The notes beneath the pieces are model-generated. The model saw only the letters and a program-made list of their open reading frames with translations, was not told the DNA's origin and searched no databases. A stretch of DNA of 64,000 nt from an uncultured Phycisphaerales bacterium (lineage in GTDB: Bacteria > Planctomycetota > Phycisphaerae > Phycisphaerales > UBA1924), in contig CAIYWI010000024.1 of NCBI GenBank assembly GCA_903929885.1, positions 1-64,000 of the forward strand, given 5' to 3'. The translations under genes and the position numbers were made by a program. Shown in pieces: positions 53,348 through 62,202 of this stretch (its first letter is position 1; every line of letters begins with the position of its first letter).

Positions 53348-53884
53348 TCAGTCCGCCGGGAAGCCCTTGCACTTGGGAATGACGACGCGTTCGAGACGAT
53401 CCTTGCCTTCGCCGTCCTTGCCCAGAAGCTGGGAGGTGAAGGAGGCGATCTGCCGGTTGATGGTCTCGAGCCCGGGCTCCTTGAGCTGCGCGTGCTGGGC
53501 CCGGCGGAAGATGAGGGAGATGCCCTCCTTCACCTCGGCGGCGCGGTCTTCGAGCTGCTTGGTGACGTACTCCTGGTTCTTGGAGCGAACCTTGAGCACG
53601 ACCTCGGTGTCCCAGACCCAGACGCGACCGGTCTGCATGTTCTGGAACTTGTCCTCGATGAGCGGAACCTCGACGACGGAGTCGTGGTTGGTCTCGTCCT
53701 TGCCCTCGACGGCGGCCTCCACGGGCTTGGGGCCGGTCTTGCCGACGAAGAAGTAGATGCCGACGGCCTCGACAGCCATCAGGATGGCGACGGCGGCGAT
53801 GACCTTGACCGGCGACGAGCCCTTGGCGGCTCCCGCGTTCGCCTGCGTCGCGTCGTTCCTTGATTCGGGCTTGGCGTCGGGCAT
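53348..53884 (-). CDS. fliL: flagellar basal body-associated protein FliL
   Basis: A 178-residue protein with a polar cytoplasmic head, a membrane helix at about 26-47 (VKVIAAVAILMAVEAVGIYF) and a periplasmic domain. The domain shows the FliL pattern (VWVWDTEVVLKVRSKNQEYV, then LKEPGLETINRQI and the late KDRLERVVIPKCKGF). FliL lies next to the stator and steadies it in many bacteria. The next genes are fliN and the export genes, with a 240-bp gap before fliN. Confidence 0.8.
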   Translation of the reverse strand: MPDAKPESRNDATQANAGAAKGSSPVKVIAAVAILMAVEAVGIYFFVGKTGPKPVEAAVEGKDETNHDSVVEVPLIEDKFQNMQTGRVWVWDTEVVLKVRSKNQEYVTKQLEDRAAEVKEGISLIFRRAQHAQLKEPGLETINRQIASFTSQLLGKDGEGKDRLERVVIPKCKGFPAD

Positions 53885-54072
53885 GGGGACGAATCCTCGC
53901 GCGGCGATGTCCGCTGGCGACCCGGAAGGGCACGCGCCAGACGTCCTGTCGGCTCGGAGAGCATCGACCGCTCAGGGGGTCGACTGGAGACCCGACACGG
54001 AGGCGACCGTGCGCCGGGGCGCGGGGGTCGTCATAGCCGTCACGACAGTCCCAGCCGTCATCATGGCCGTCA

Positions 54073-54384
54073 TCATGCCGCCCGGCGGCGTTCGGCCCTG
54101 GCCTCTTCGCGACGGGCCTGATGATGCTTGATGGCCAGATCGGCGGGGAGGCTGTCAGGGCCGACGGCGCAGGCGAAGGCGAAGGCGCCGGTGCACCAGG
54201 CGGCGGCGACGAGCGGACCGAGCAGGGCCCCCACCACCCACGACCCGGGGATGAACCCGGCAACGGCGGCGGCGGCGAAGGAGATGGCGGCCAGACTGAC
54301 CAGCGCCCAGAAGGGCCTGACGACAAAGCGATCGCGGGGAGCGCGGGCGAGGGCGAGCCGGGGAGTGCGGTTGGAGTCGGACAT
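54073..54384 (-). CDS. small membrane protein in the flagellar cluster, unknown
   Basis: A 103-residue protein I do not recognise. It starts at ATG 54384, with AAGGAAG just upstream as ribosome-binding site. Two hydrophobic helices (about 25-47 and 48-71) lie between an Arg-rich head (NRTPRLALARAPRDRF) and a basic C-terminal tail rich in Arg and Glu. It sits between flgE and fliL on the same strand. Its use there is not known to me. Confidence 0.6.
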   Translation of the reverse strand: MSDSNRTPRLALARAPRDRFVVRPFWALVSLAAISFAAAAVAGFIPGSWVVGALLGPLVAAAWCTGAFAFACAVGPDSLPADLAIKHHQARREEARAERRRAA

Positions 54385-54493
54385 GAGCTTCCTTTCGGTC
54401 GATCGGCGCGTCGCGCCGCGGCGACGAACGAGCATGCAGATCGGCCGCGGGGACGGACTGGCTGCAATCCGTCCCCCGCCTGACCGGAGGGGA

Positions 54494-56245
54494 TCAGCGT
54501 CCGAGGACCAGAAGCTGCTGGAGCAGTTCGTCGGCGGTCTTGATGACGCGCGAGGAGGCCGAGTATCCGGTGGAGGCGAGGATCATCTTGGTGAACTCGT
54601 CGCCGAGGTCGACGTTGGACGATTCGAGCGCGCCGGGGACGAGCGCGCCGGTGCCGAAGGAGCCCGGCTCGGTCACCAGGGCGGTGCCGCTGTTGGGCGC
54701 GGCGCGGAAGAGGTTGTTGCCGACCTCCTCGAGACCTTCGGGGTTGTTGAACGTGGCGACGGCGACCTGGCCCAGGGTTCGGGAGAGACCGTTGCTGAAG
54801 GTGCCGGTGAGCAGTCCTTCGGTGCTGATGGAGTAGCCCACGAGCGTGCCGACGGCCGCACCGTCGCGGTAGGTGGCGACGATCTCGGAGCGTTCGGCGG
54901 CGAGCGACGTGAGACCGCGTTCGCCGGAGAAGAAGTCGAGGGAGATGGGCAGCGGCGTGCCCGCGCCGGTGCCGGCGCGATCGACGTTGATGAGCGTGGG
55001 CGCGGGGTTGATCGGCTGACCGTCGTTGTCGAATCGGAGAATGCCGGTGGCGAGCTGGGTCGCGATGTCGGTGTCGTCGGCCGATTCGACGAAGTAGCGC
55101 CAGCGGGTGCCGTTGGAGTCGCGGCCGTCGAGCACGAGGGTGACGTCGATGTCGACCTCCGTGCCCAAGGAGTCGAAGGCGGCGAACGTCGTGCGGATGC
55201 TCTCGCCATCGGCCGCACCCGTCTTGTTCGAGACGAAGGGGGCCTTGACGAAGTCGCCGGTGTTCGAGAGCAGACGGATGTCGGTCGACTGGATGTCGAG
55301 GTCGTTGGCCGAACCGGTGTTGCCGACGACGTTGATGATGCCCGTGGCCGGATCGAGCGTGACGCCCGGCGTGGAGCCGTCGGGGTTGGCGCCGACGGTG
55401 GAATCGATGCCCAGGGCCTGCGCGTAGAAGGCCATCAGGTCCGCGACGGTCGTCGTGGCCGTGATGTTGAGCGAGGAGACGGGCACCGACTTGCCGCCCT
55501 TGTCCGCGCCACGGATCTGGATCGACTGGCCTGCGGTCATCAGGGGCACGTTGCTGCCCGGCTGCGAGGGATCCTCGATCGACACGAGCGTGCTCGTCGG
55601 GAGCAGCAGATCGGGAGCGGGCGGGTTGGCGGCGGCGATGGTGCGGAAGCCGACGCCGATGGCCGATCCCATCGCGATGGACGTGCCGCGAGTGGGGATC
55701 GTGCCGCTGGCCTTGAGGTTGCCCGCGAACCGGACCGTGGTGGTGGCCTGGGCGACCTTCAACTCGCCGACGGGGGCCTCGAGATCGACGAGCTTGCCGG
55801 GCACGATGTTGTAGTTCTGGTCGACGCCGTAGCCCTGGAGGCGTTCACCCGAGATGTTGGTGAGCTGGTGAATGGCGTTGGGGCGGAAGCTGCCGGCCCG
55901 GGTGTAGAAGGTCTCCTGACCGCTCCGCACGAGGAAGAAGCCCGAACCTTCGATGGCAAGGTCGCGGCCGTCGCCCGTGCTGCTGGGGACGCCCGAACTG
56001 AAGTTGCGCTGCGTGCCCGCGATGTTGACGCCGTTGCCGATCTGGTTGGGGTTGGTGCCGCCCAGAGCCTGCGAGGGCGACGTGCCGTCGGAGTACGTTC
56101 TCGACATGGTGGTCGAGAAGAGCACGCGACTGGACTTGTACGCCGTGGTGTTGACGTTGGCGACGTTGTTGCCGATGACGTCGATGCTGTGGGCGTTGGC
56201 GTTCAGGCCCGAAAGGCCCGTGAAGATCGCGGTTGTCGAAGACAT
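54494..56245 (-). CDS. flgE: flagellar hook protein FlgE
   Basis: The hook subunit, 583 residues. The N-terminal rod-type motif LSGLNANAHSIDVIGNNVAN and the C-terminal LGDEFTKMILASTGYSASSR are the two ends of the D0 domain. GSGFFLVR and the central insertion of about 300 residues build the exposed hook domains. It is longer than E. coli FlgE (402), which is common in planctomycetes and spirochaetes. Upstream of it on this strand lies the flagellar-operon protein gene. Confidence 0.93.
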   Translation of the reverse strand: MSSTTAIFTGLSGLNANAHSIDVIGNNVANVNTTAYKSSRVLFSTTMSRTYSDGTSPSQALGGTNPNQIGNGVNIAGTQRNFSSGVPSSTGDGRDLAIEGSGFFLVRSGQETFYTRAGSFRPNAIHQLTNISGERLQGYGVDQNYNIVPGKLVDLEAPVGELKVAQATTTVRFAGNLKASGTIPTRGTSIAMGSAIGVGFRTIAAANPPAPDLLLPTSTLVSIEDPSQPGSNVPLMTAGQSIQIRGADKGGKSVPVSSLNITATTTVADLMAFYAQALGIDSTVGANPDGSTPGVTLDPATGIINVVGNTGSANDLDIQSTDIRLLSNTGDFVKAPFVSNKTGAADGESIRTTFAAFDSLGTEVDIDVTLVLDGRDSNGTRWRYFVESADDTDIATQLATGILRFDNDGQPINPAPTLINVDRAGTGAGTPLPISLDFFSGERGLTSLAAERSEIVATYRDGAAVGTLVGYSISTEGLLTGTFSNGLSRTLGQVAVATFNNPEGLEEVGNNLFRAAPNSGTALVTEPGSFGTGALVPGALESSNVDLGDEFTKMILASTGYSASSRVIKTADELLQQLLVLGR

Positions 56246-56297
56246 GCATTCACCTCAAGGCGGGGAGGAGACGGATCGCGGACCGGGCCGCACGATG

Positions 56298-56795
56298 TCA
56301 CTGATTGGGCCGACCGGAACGATCGAGCATCTCGCGAAGCGAGGCGTTGGCGATCGCCAGCGGCCCGGCGGGCGGGGGCGGCACCCTCACCGGCCGCTTC
56401 GCGAGTTCGTCGGCCGAGGCCGGCGCGGCGACGACGGCGTCGACATCGGTCATGGCGGCGGCGGTCTGGCCGCGAACCTCGCCGATGATCGTGCGGGTGG
56501 CCACGTCGAGGCGGTACGCCGTGCCGTCGAGGAGCACCATGGCCCGCGACGCGCCGTTGGCTTCGGCGACATCGGCGGCGGCGGCGGCGCGTTGGAGTTG
56601 GTCGGGCGAGAGCGAGAGATCGAGCCCCTTGGCGATGCGGACGGGAGCGCCGGGGCCGGCCTGGCCGGCGCGGGCCTGCTCGAGCAGGTCGTCGAACGAC
56701 GAGGCATGATCCTCGCCGACGGCGCCAAGGCGCGAGCGAATGCCGGAGGAGGCGGGCAGGATCCCGAGCGACTTGAGCAACGGATCGGTGTTCAT
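56298..56795 (-). CDS. flagellar operon protein, TIGR02530 type
   Basis: A 165-residue protein that fits the flagellar operon family often encoded between flgD and flgE. SFDDLLEQARAGQ, then LSLSPDQLQRAAAAADVAEA and RAMVLLDGTAYRLDVATRTI follow that family in order. Its molecular job is not established. The position, directly between flgD and flgE, agrees. No membrane segment or signal peptide is present, and the ends are low complexity. Confidence 0.72.
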   Translation of the reverse strand: MNTDPLLKSLGILPASSGIRSRLGAVGEDHASSFDDLLEQARAGQAGPGAPVRIAKGLDLSLSPDQLQRAAAAADVAEANGASRAMVLLDGTAYRLDVATRTIIGEVRGQTAAAMTDVDAVVAAPASADELAKRPVRVPPPPAGPLAIANASLREMLDRSGRPNQ

Positions 56796-56828
56796 GGCTG
56801 GTCCTTGGGAAGTCGCGACTCGAGCGGC

Positions 56829-57239
56829 TCAGGGGGTCGGGGCGAGCAGTTCGTCGACCTGCGACAGGAAGACGCGGGCTCCGTTGTCGAGACTGACGAC
56901 AGCCCCGTATGGGGTGTTGCTGACCGAGCGGACGGTGCCCTGCACGCGCTGATTGCCGTCGGAGACGCCGCTGACGCGACGTCCCAGGAGCGTGGCGCCG
57001 GCGGTGAACTGGTTCTGATAGACGAGCGACTGGAGCTGATCGCTCAGGTCGGTGTCGGCCTGGATGCTCCGCAGCGTCGAGATCTGCTGAAGCAGCGCGT
57101 TGGTGTCGTTGGGGCTCATGGGGTCCTGATTGCTCAACTCGGTGAAGATGATCTTGGAGAAGTCGGCCGAGGTGAGGTCGCCCATGCCGCGGGACTGGTA
57201 GGGCTGGGAGAAGCCGTACATCGCGTTGATCTGGGACAT
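56829..57239 (-). CDS. flgD: flagellar hook-capping protein FlgD (short form)
   Basis: A 136-residue protein with the N-terminal FlgD signature (TSADFSKIIFTELSNQDPM then PNDTNALLQQISTLRSIQA). The end holds a small beta domain (LLGRRVSGVSDGNQRVQG, VVSLDNGARVFLSQVDEL), but the usual second Ig-like domain is missing, so the protein is short against about 220 residues in other bacteria. FlgD caps the growing hook and is lost when the hook is finished. It is preceded by fliK on this strand. Confidence 0.88.
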   Translation of the reverse strand: MSQINAMYGFSQPYQSRGMGDLTSADFSKIIFTELSNQDPMSPNDTNALLQQISTLRSIQADTDLSDQLQSLVYQNQFTAGATLLGRRVSGVSDGNQRVQGTVRSVSNTPYGAVVSLDNGARVFLSQVDELLAPTP

Positions 57240-57286
57240 GCAAGTGCTCCGTCTGGGGGATTCGGACGTCGTTCGCGGCGCGAGGG

Positions 57287-58642
57287 TCAGACCACGGTGT
57301 CGAGCGCGGTCGAGACGCCCGCGGCATCGAGTGACGCAAGCAGCGTGCCGACCGAGCGATCGACGACGACGGTGTCGGATTCGACGTCCTCATCCTCGCG
57401 ACGGGTGGCGGGATCGCGGTCGCGACGCGCAGGAACATCGCCCTCGCGGTCGCGTCGTGCGCCCTGATCCGAACCGGTGGCGGACCGTTCGTGCGACGAT
57501 GCGTCGGAGGGGCGATCGACGGTCGCCGTCGGATCCGAGGATCGCGGTCCCTCCACCACGATCTCCTTGACCCGCACGCCCTGATCCTCGAGCGAGCGGC
57601 GGAGGCCGGCGATGCCCGACTCGAGCGACGCCACCGTCTCGGCACGCTCGCAGCCCAGGACCACGCTCACGCCCGACTGATCGCTGTGCATGCGGATCTG
57701 CACGCGCCCGAGTTCCTCGGGAGAGAGGTTGAGGCGGACGTCGCCCGCGCCCCGAAGCGCCGCGGCGAGGGCCTTGCCCGTGCGCAGCACCATCGTCGAT
57801 TCATGCGCCTGAGGGGCCGGGAAAGGCATCGCGGCCCGCTTGGACTGCTTGGCGCGAGAGGCCTCTTGCGGCCCGCCGCGCGAGTGGCCGACCCGCTCGC
57901 CTGCGTTCGAGTGGGACGCACCCTGGGTTTCCTGAACCGAACCTGCGGCCTTGACGGCGCCGGACTCGCGTGCGAAGGACTCGGTCGAGGCGTGATGCTG
58001 CGACAGAGCGACCTGGCCTCCGTTGGGCGCGTTGAAGGGTCGCCCGTCGCCGCGGCCGTCCTGGGCGGGGGCATCGTCCGCGGGGTGCGACTGGTCGTGC
58101 GCCTCGTGGCGACGGGCAGACTCGGCCTCGAGCCGCGCTTGACGCATGGAGGGCTGGGCGGCCTCGGATTCGGAAGCGGTCTGGTCGCCGGTCTCGGTGG
58201 TCGCCGCGGAAGGCCGCTCGTCGCGATGGGCGTGCCTGGCGTCGGCCCCGCCGGGCTGGTCATCGGTCTCCGGGGCGGCCGTGTCGGTCTGGGACGTGCC
58301 CGCTTCGGACTGACGCGGCGCTTGAATCTCGCGGCTCGGCGCCTGGTCGAGGGGCTGCAGCGCGTCCTTGCCCTGATCGGTCGCGGACGCGTCGGTCGTG
58401 GGCTCGCTCCGCTTCGCCGGCGTCTTGCCGGCGGAGGACTCGGACTTCTTCTCGTCGCGACGCGACGACTCGAGGGGAGTCTCGGCGGCGTCGACGGGCA
58501 TGGCGGAGGACTCGGCGGCCTCGAGGCGGTCGAGGAAGGAAAGACCGTCGTCGGCCAGCGGGAAGGCCAGCGACAGATCGATGTTGGCGAAGGCGGGACC
58601 GGAGGCGACGGGACGAAGCGGGGCGACGGGTTGGGTCTGCAC
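57287..58642 (-). CDS. fliK: flagellar hook-length control protein FliK
   Basis: A 451-residue protein with a long disordered Pro/Ser/Ala/Asp-rich N-terminal part (about 1-285) and a C-terminal folded domain. The domain has LRLNLSPEELGRVQIRM-like sequence (here NLSPEELGRVQIRMHS) and then SGVSVVLGCERAETV, the hallmark of FliK. FliK measures hook length and switches FlhB to filament export. The last 80 residues are rich in charge and Asp/Arg repeats. The gene lies between the MotE-like gene and flgD. Confidence 0.9.
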   Translation of the reverse strand: MQTQPVAPLRPVASGPAFANIDLSLAFPLADDGLSFLDRLEAAESSAMPVDAAETPLESSRRDEKKSESSAGKTPAKRSEPTTDASATDQGKDALQPLDQAPSREIQAPRQSEAGTSQTDTAAPETDDQPGGADARHAHRDERPSAATTETGDQTASESEAAQPSMRQARLEAESARRHEAHDQSHPADDAPAQDGRGDGRPFNAPNGGQVALSQHHASTESFARESGAVKAAGSVQETQGASHSNAGERVGHSRGGPQEASRAKQSKRAAMPFPAPQAHESTMVLRTGKALAAALRGAGDVRLNLSPEELGRVQIRMHSDQSGVSVVLGCERAETVASLESGIAGLRRSLEDQGVRVKEIVVEGPRSSDPTATVDRPSDASSHERSATGSDQGARRDREGDVPARRDRDPATRREDEDVESDTVVVDRSVGTLLASLDAAGVSTALDTVV

Positions 58643-58705
58643 GGCTTGACTCCTGCGCGACGTCAGGCAGGAGCGTCGAACGACCCGTCCGGGATTCCAG
58701 CCCGG

Positions 58706-59512
58706 TCAGGGGGATCCCGAGGCGGTCCTCGTGGTTCCCGGCAGTCTGCCCTTGTCGCGCAGTTGCTCAAGCAACTGGCTTGCCATCGCGGGATCGTCCT
58801 TGGCGAACTCGCCGAGGATGCTGGTGCGCACGCGATCCTCCCTCGCGTCGAGATACTGCACGACCTTGCGCATGCGTTCGGCCTGCGCCTTGGCATCGCT
58901 TTGCGCCTGCACCGGAGCGGGGGAGCGACCGTTGGCCGAGGGGGCGGCCGCGGCGGCGGCCGCTGCCGCGGGATCGGGGGCCTGCCCGGAGAGCATCTGC
59001 GAGAGGAGCGACTTGGCGGCGGCGGGCTTGAGCGAGGAGAGGACGTTGAGGGCCTTGACGAACTGCTCCTGAGCGACCTTGTCGACGCTCTGGGAGTTCA
59101 TGCCGGCGAGCAGCCGTCGCTCCTCGGCCAGATCGGCGCGTTCCTTGGCGAGCTGAGCCGTTTGGTCGGCGAGCCGCTGCTGAAGACTCTCGACGTCGCG
59201 ACGAAGGCGAGCGAGCCGCTCCTTGTCGAGTTCGGTGGCCTCCAGACGTGCGGCGAGCTGCTCGGAGGCGGTGAGGGGCGGCTTGGCGGCCTTGGCGGCG
59301 GCCTCGGCGGCCTTGGCGGCCTCCTCGACCTTCTTGGCCTCGGCCTCCGCGGCGGCCTTCTCCTGAGTGACGGTCACGGACAGCCGCTCTCGCAGCGCCC
59401 GCATGCGATCCATGTCGAGACGATCGGACTGAACGAGCCAGCCGACGAAGCCGACGGTCGCGATGAAGTTCGCGACGGCCAGCACGATGATGGCGTAGAA
59501 GAGAGCTTTCAT
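58706..59512 (-). CDS. MotE-like coiled-coil membrane protein
   Basis: A 268-residue protein with one N-terminal membrane helix (about 3-25), a long coiled coil rich in Ala, Glu and Lys (about 40-140), and a C-terminal MgtE_N-like stretch (SVDKVAQEQFVKALNVLSSL and TSILGEFAKDDPAMASQLLE). This is the layout of MotE-type stator-associated proteins encoded after fliJ. It likely stabilises MotC or the stator, as in Rhizobiales. The gene overlaps fliJ by 4 bp (59509-59512). Confidence 0.75.
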   Translation of the reverse strand: MKALFYAIIVLAVANFIATVGFVGWLVQSDRLDMDRMRALRERLSVTVTQEKAAAEAEAKKVEEAAKAAEAAAKAAKPPLTASEQLAARLEATELDKERLARLRRDVESLQQRLADQTAQLAKERADLAEERRLLAGMNSQSVDKVAQEQFVKALNVLSSLKPAAAKSLLSQMLSGQAPDPAAAAAAAAAPSANGRSPAPVQAQSDAKAQAERMRKVVQYLDAREDRVRTSILGEFAKDDPAMASQLLEQLRDKGRLPGTTRTASGSP

Positions 59513-60000
59513 GAAGTGATCCCGGCGTCAGGGGCTGCGGTCAACGGGACGCTCGCCTGGGCCATGCGTGCCGCGATCTCGTCCATCGCGGCGGCGTCCT
59601 TGCGACGCTCATCGGCCTTCCACTCCTCGTACTGCTTCTCGCGGAGCAGTTCGATGGCGCGTCGGGCCTTCATGGCCTGGGCCAACTCGGCCCTGGCCTT
59701 GGCGAGGTTGGCGTGCACGCCCGCGAGCTGCACCACCACGCGCTGGGCGCGTGCCTGGCTCGCGAGCGTCGAGACGGCCTGCATGCCCGCGCCGCGGATG
59801 TCGGCGGCGCCGACCGACCCGCCCGAGAGCATGTCGCGCCACGCCTCCCTGGCCTCCTCGAGGCCTCGCTGAAAGGCGCGGAGCTGGTCCTCGAGTTCGA
59901 CGCGGCGCGACTCGAGCACGGCGACGGCGGCCTGCCGCTGACGTTCGGCGGCCAGACGCTGCTTGAGGACCGGGGCGAGCTTGAAGACGAACTTGGCCAT
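59509..60000 (-). CDS. fliJ: flagellar export apparatus protein FliJ
   Basis: A 163-residue coiled-coil protein that links the FliI ATPase to FlhA. MAKFVFKLAPVLKQRLAAER is the characteristic opening, followed by two long amphipathic helices and a short disordered end. The last 4 bp overlap the MotE-like gene. It is preceded by fliI with 46 bp between them. Confidence 0.85.
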   Translation of the reverse strand: MAKFVFKLAPVLKQRLAAERQRQAAVAVLESRRVELEDQLRAFQRGLEEAREAWRDMLSGGSVGAADIRGAGMQAVSTLASQARAQRVVVQLAGVHANLAKARAELAQAMKARRAIELLREKQYEEWKADERRKDAAAMDEIAARMAQASVPLTAAPDAGITS

Positions 60001-60046
60001 GGCGGATCAGGTCGATGCGGGCGAGACGGACGGTGCGGAGCGACGT

Positions 60047-61444
60047 TCAGCGTGCGGCGGTGCGGGATGGCGGCTGGAGCCGGCGGGCGGTCTCCTCGGC
60101 GATCTTGAGGAAGCGGGCGTGCGCCTGCTCGAAGGGTTCTCGATCATCGCCGTTCTGCCTGAGCAGGTCGACGATGGAGGGGTTGGCCTCCACGGCGATG
60201 TCGGATTCGGGCTTGGCCCCCTTGGCGTACGCGCCGATCTGGATGAGATCCTCGACGTCGCGGTACGCGGCGAGCAGGCGGAGGAGTTGGCGACGCGCCT
60301 TGCCGCTGCGTTCGTCGGTGATGTCGCCGGCGACGCGCGAGACCGAGTCGAGCACGTCGACGGCGGGAAAGTGGCCTCGCTGGGCGAGTCGGCGCGAGAG
60401 GATGAGGTGTCCGTCGAGGATGCCCCTGGCGGCGTCGGCGATGGGCTCGGTCATGTCGTCGCCTTCGACGAGGATGGTGTAGAGCCCGGTGATGGAGCCG
60501 CCCTTGGCCGCCCCGTCGGCGGCGCAGAGCGAGCCGGCGCGTTCGAGGAGCAGGCCCAGGGAGGCGAAGACGCTGGGGGTGTATCCCTTGGTGGTGGGCG
60601 GCTCGCCGGCGGAGAGACCGACCTGTCGCTGGGCGTGGGCGAATCGCGTGACCGAGTCCATCATGAGCAGCACGTCCTGCCCCTTGTCGCGGAAGTGCTC
60701 GGCGACGCAGCAGGCGAGCTTGGCGGCGCGAATTCGCATGAGCGGGGGTTCGTCGCCGGTGGCGACGATGACCACGCTGCGCGCGAGACCCTCGGGTCCG
60801 AGGCTGTGCTCGATGAAGTCGCGCACCTCGCGACCGCGTTCGCCGATGAGGGCGATGACGTTGATGTCGGAGGAGGCTCGCTGCGCGATGGTGCCGAGCA
60901 GGGTGGACTTGCCCACGCCCGGCCCCGCGAACAGGCCGAGTCGCTGCCCCTTGCCCAAGGGCGTCATGAGATCGAGCACCCGAACGCCGGTGACGAGCTG
61001 GCGCGTGACGCGTTCGCGGCCGAGCGCGGGGACGGGAGGCGGATTGAGGCGCGAGGCGCGAAGGTCCAGGGGCGAGGGCCTGCCGTCAATGGGACGACCC
61101 AGGCCGTCGAGCACGCGTCCGAGCAGCGACGGGCCGACGCGTCCTGTTTGCGAGGCCTCGACGCCGGTGACGGGATCTCCGGCACGGATGCCGTCGGTCT
61201 GGCCCAGCACCATGACGATGCTCTGCTGACGCTCGATGGCGACGACCTCGCCCAGCAGCGGCCTGGCCGCACGGCCCGCGCGATCCCTCGACGGGGGTTG
61301 TCCGATGCGGACCATCGAACCCACCGGGAGCGGCAGGTCGTCGACCATGACGACAAGGCCGCGAACGGCCGCGACGCGTCCGACGATGCGGATGCCGATG
61401 GCGGCGTCGATCGCGGCCTCGGCGGCGTCGGCAAGGGAGGTCAT
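60047..61444 (-). CDS. fliI: flagellum-specific ATPase FliI
   Basis: The ATPase of the flagellar type III export apparatus, 465 residues, related to the F1 beta subunit. The Walker A is GPGVGKST at 174-181 (K179). The Walker B is VLLMMDSVTRFAHAQR. SAGEPPTTKGYTPSVFASL is diagnostic of FliI. The start ATG at 61444 overlaps the fliH stop (61441-61444); the frame is open further upstream but that stretch is fliH in another frame. Confidence 0.96.
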   Translation of the reverse strand: MTSLADAAEAAIDAAIGIRIVGRVAAVRGLVVMVDDLPLPVGSMVRIGQPPSRDRAGRAARPLLGEVVAIERQQSIVMVLGQTDGIRAGDPVTGVEASQTGRVGPSLLGRVLDGLGRPIDGRPSPLDLRASRLNPPPVPALGRERVTRQLVTGVRVLDLMTPLGKGQRLGLFAGPGVGKSTLLGTIAQRASSDINVIALIGERGREVRDFIEHSLGPEGLARSVVIVATGDEPPLMRIRAAKLACCVAEHFRDKGQDVLLMMDSVTRFAHAQRQVGLSAGEPPTTKGYTPSVFASLGLLLERAGSLCAADGAAKGGSITGLYTILVEGDDMTEPIADAARGILDGHLILSRRLAQRGHFPAVDVLDSVSRVAGDITDERSGKARRQLLRLLAAYRDVEDLIQIGAYAKGAKPESDIAVEANPSIVDLLRQNGDDREPFEQAHARFLKIAEETARRLQPPSRTAAR

Positions 61445-62169
61445 GCACCCTCCCCGAAGGCGTCGTCGCGGGAGGCGTCGGGCAGGAGGGCGCAGGCGAG
61501 TTCCTCCATCTGCGTGGCGATGGAGGCGTCGATGACCGCGCCGCCCGCGCTGCTGACGACGCACGAGCCTCGCTGGAGCGATGGATCGGCGATGATCTGG
61601 GTGTCGCGGGCCTGCTCGAACTGGAGCGAAAGATCGGGCAGGACCGCCTGCAGGGCCATCTGGTCGTCGGGATGGACGCGGACGCTCAGTCGCGAGGGAC
61701 GGAGCACCAGCGGCAGGATCTGCTCGAATCGACGGGCCGCGACGGCCGGGTCGATCTCGATGATCCTCGCGACGAGTCGCTGGGCGAAGAGGATGGCGAT
61801 GCGAACCACGTCCTCGCGGGCGGAGACCAGCAGTTCCTCGCGCCGCGCGGAGAACTGAGCCAGCAGGTCCTGAAGGGTCGCGTTGAGCTGCTTGACGTCC
61901 TCGCCGACGCGCGCGATGGCCTCGGTGGTGCCAAGCTCGCGACCGTCGCGGTACCCGTCGGCGTAGCCCTGGGCGTGCCCTCGCTCGAGCCCCTCCTCGG
62001 TCGCCGTGTCGATGAGCTTCTTGCGCTGGACGAGCGCCGCTTCCACGATCTCGCGGGCCTGCTTCTCCGCCGATTCGCGGAGCCGCTTGCCCTGCGCGGC
62101 GAGATCGCTGAGGTCGAGGACGACCGCGCCGCGGGCCGAATCGGTGTTGGAATCTCGGATGACGGCCAT
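61441..62169 (-). CDS. fliH: flagellar export ATPase regulator FliH
   Basis: A 242-residue protein that holds the FliI ATPase at the C-ring. A coiled N-terminal half with short glycine-spaced turns (GLERGHAQGYADGYRDGREL, the GxxxG repeat typical of FliH) is followed by a C-terminal domain (EDVVRIAILFAQRLVARIIE and VVSSAGGAVIDASI). It lies between fliG and fliI. Confidence 0.92.
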   Translation of the reverse strand: MAVIRDSNTDSARGAVVLDLSDLAAQGKRLRESAEKQAREIVEAALVQRKKLIDTATEEGLERGHAQGYADGYRDGRELGTTEAIARVGEDVKQLNATLQDLLAQFSARREELLVSAREDVVRIAILFAQRLVARIIEIDPAVAARRFEQILPLVLRPSRLSVRVHPDDQMALQAVLPDLSLQFEQARDTQIIADPSLQRGSCVVSSAGGAVIDASIATQMEELACALLPDASRDDAFGEGA

Positions 62170-62202
62170 GGGTGGTGAGGGAGGGGGACGTGCGCGCCGG
62201 GG

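Noticed and set aside
53885-54072. Repeated GCCGTCAT phrases near 54030-54080 as a repeat array
   Set aside because: Only three or four imperfect short copies without regular spacing; not enough for an array or regulatory claim.
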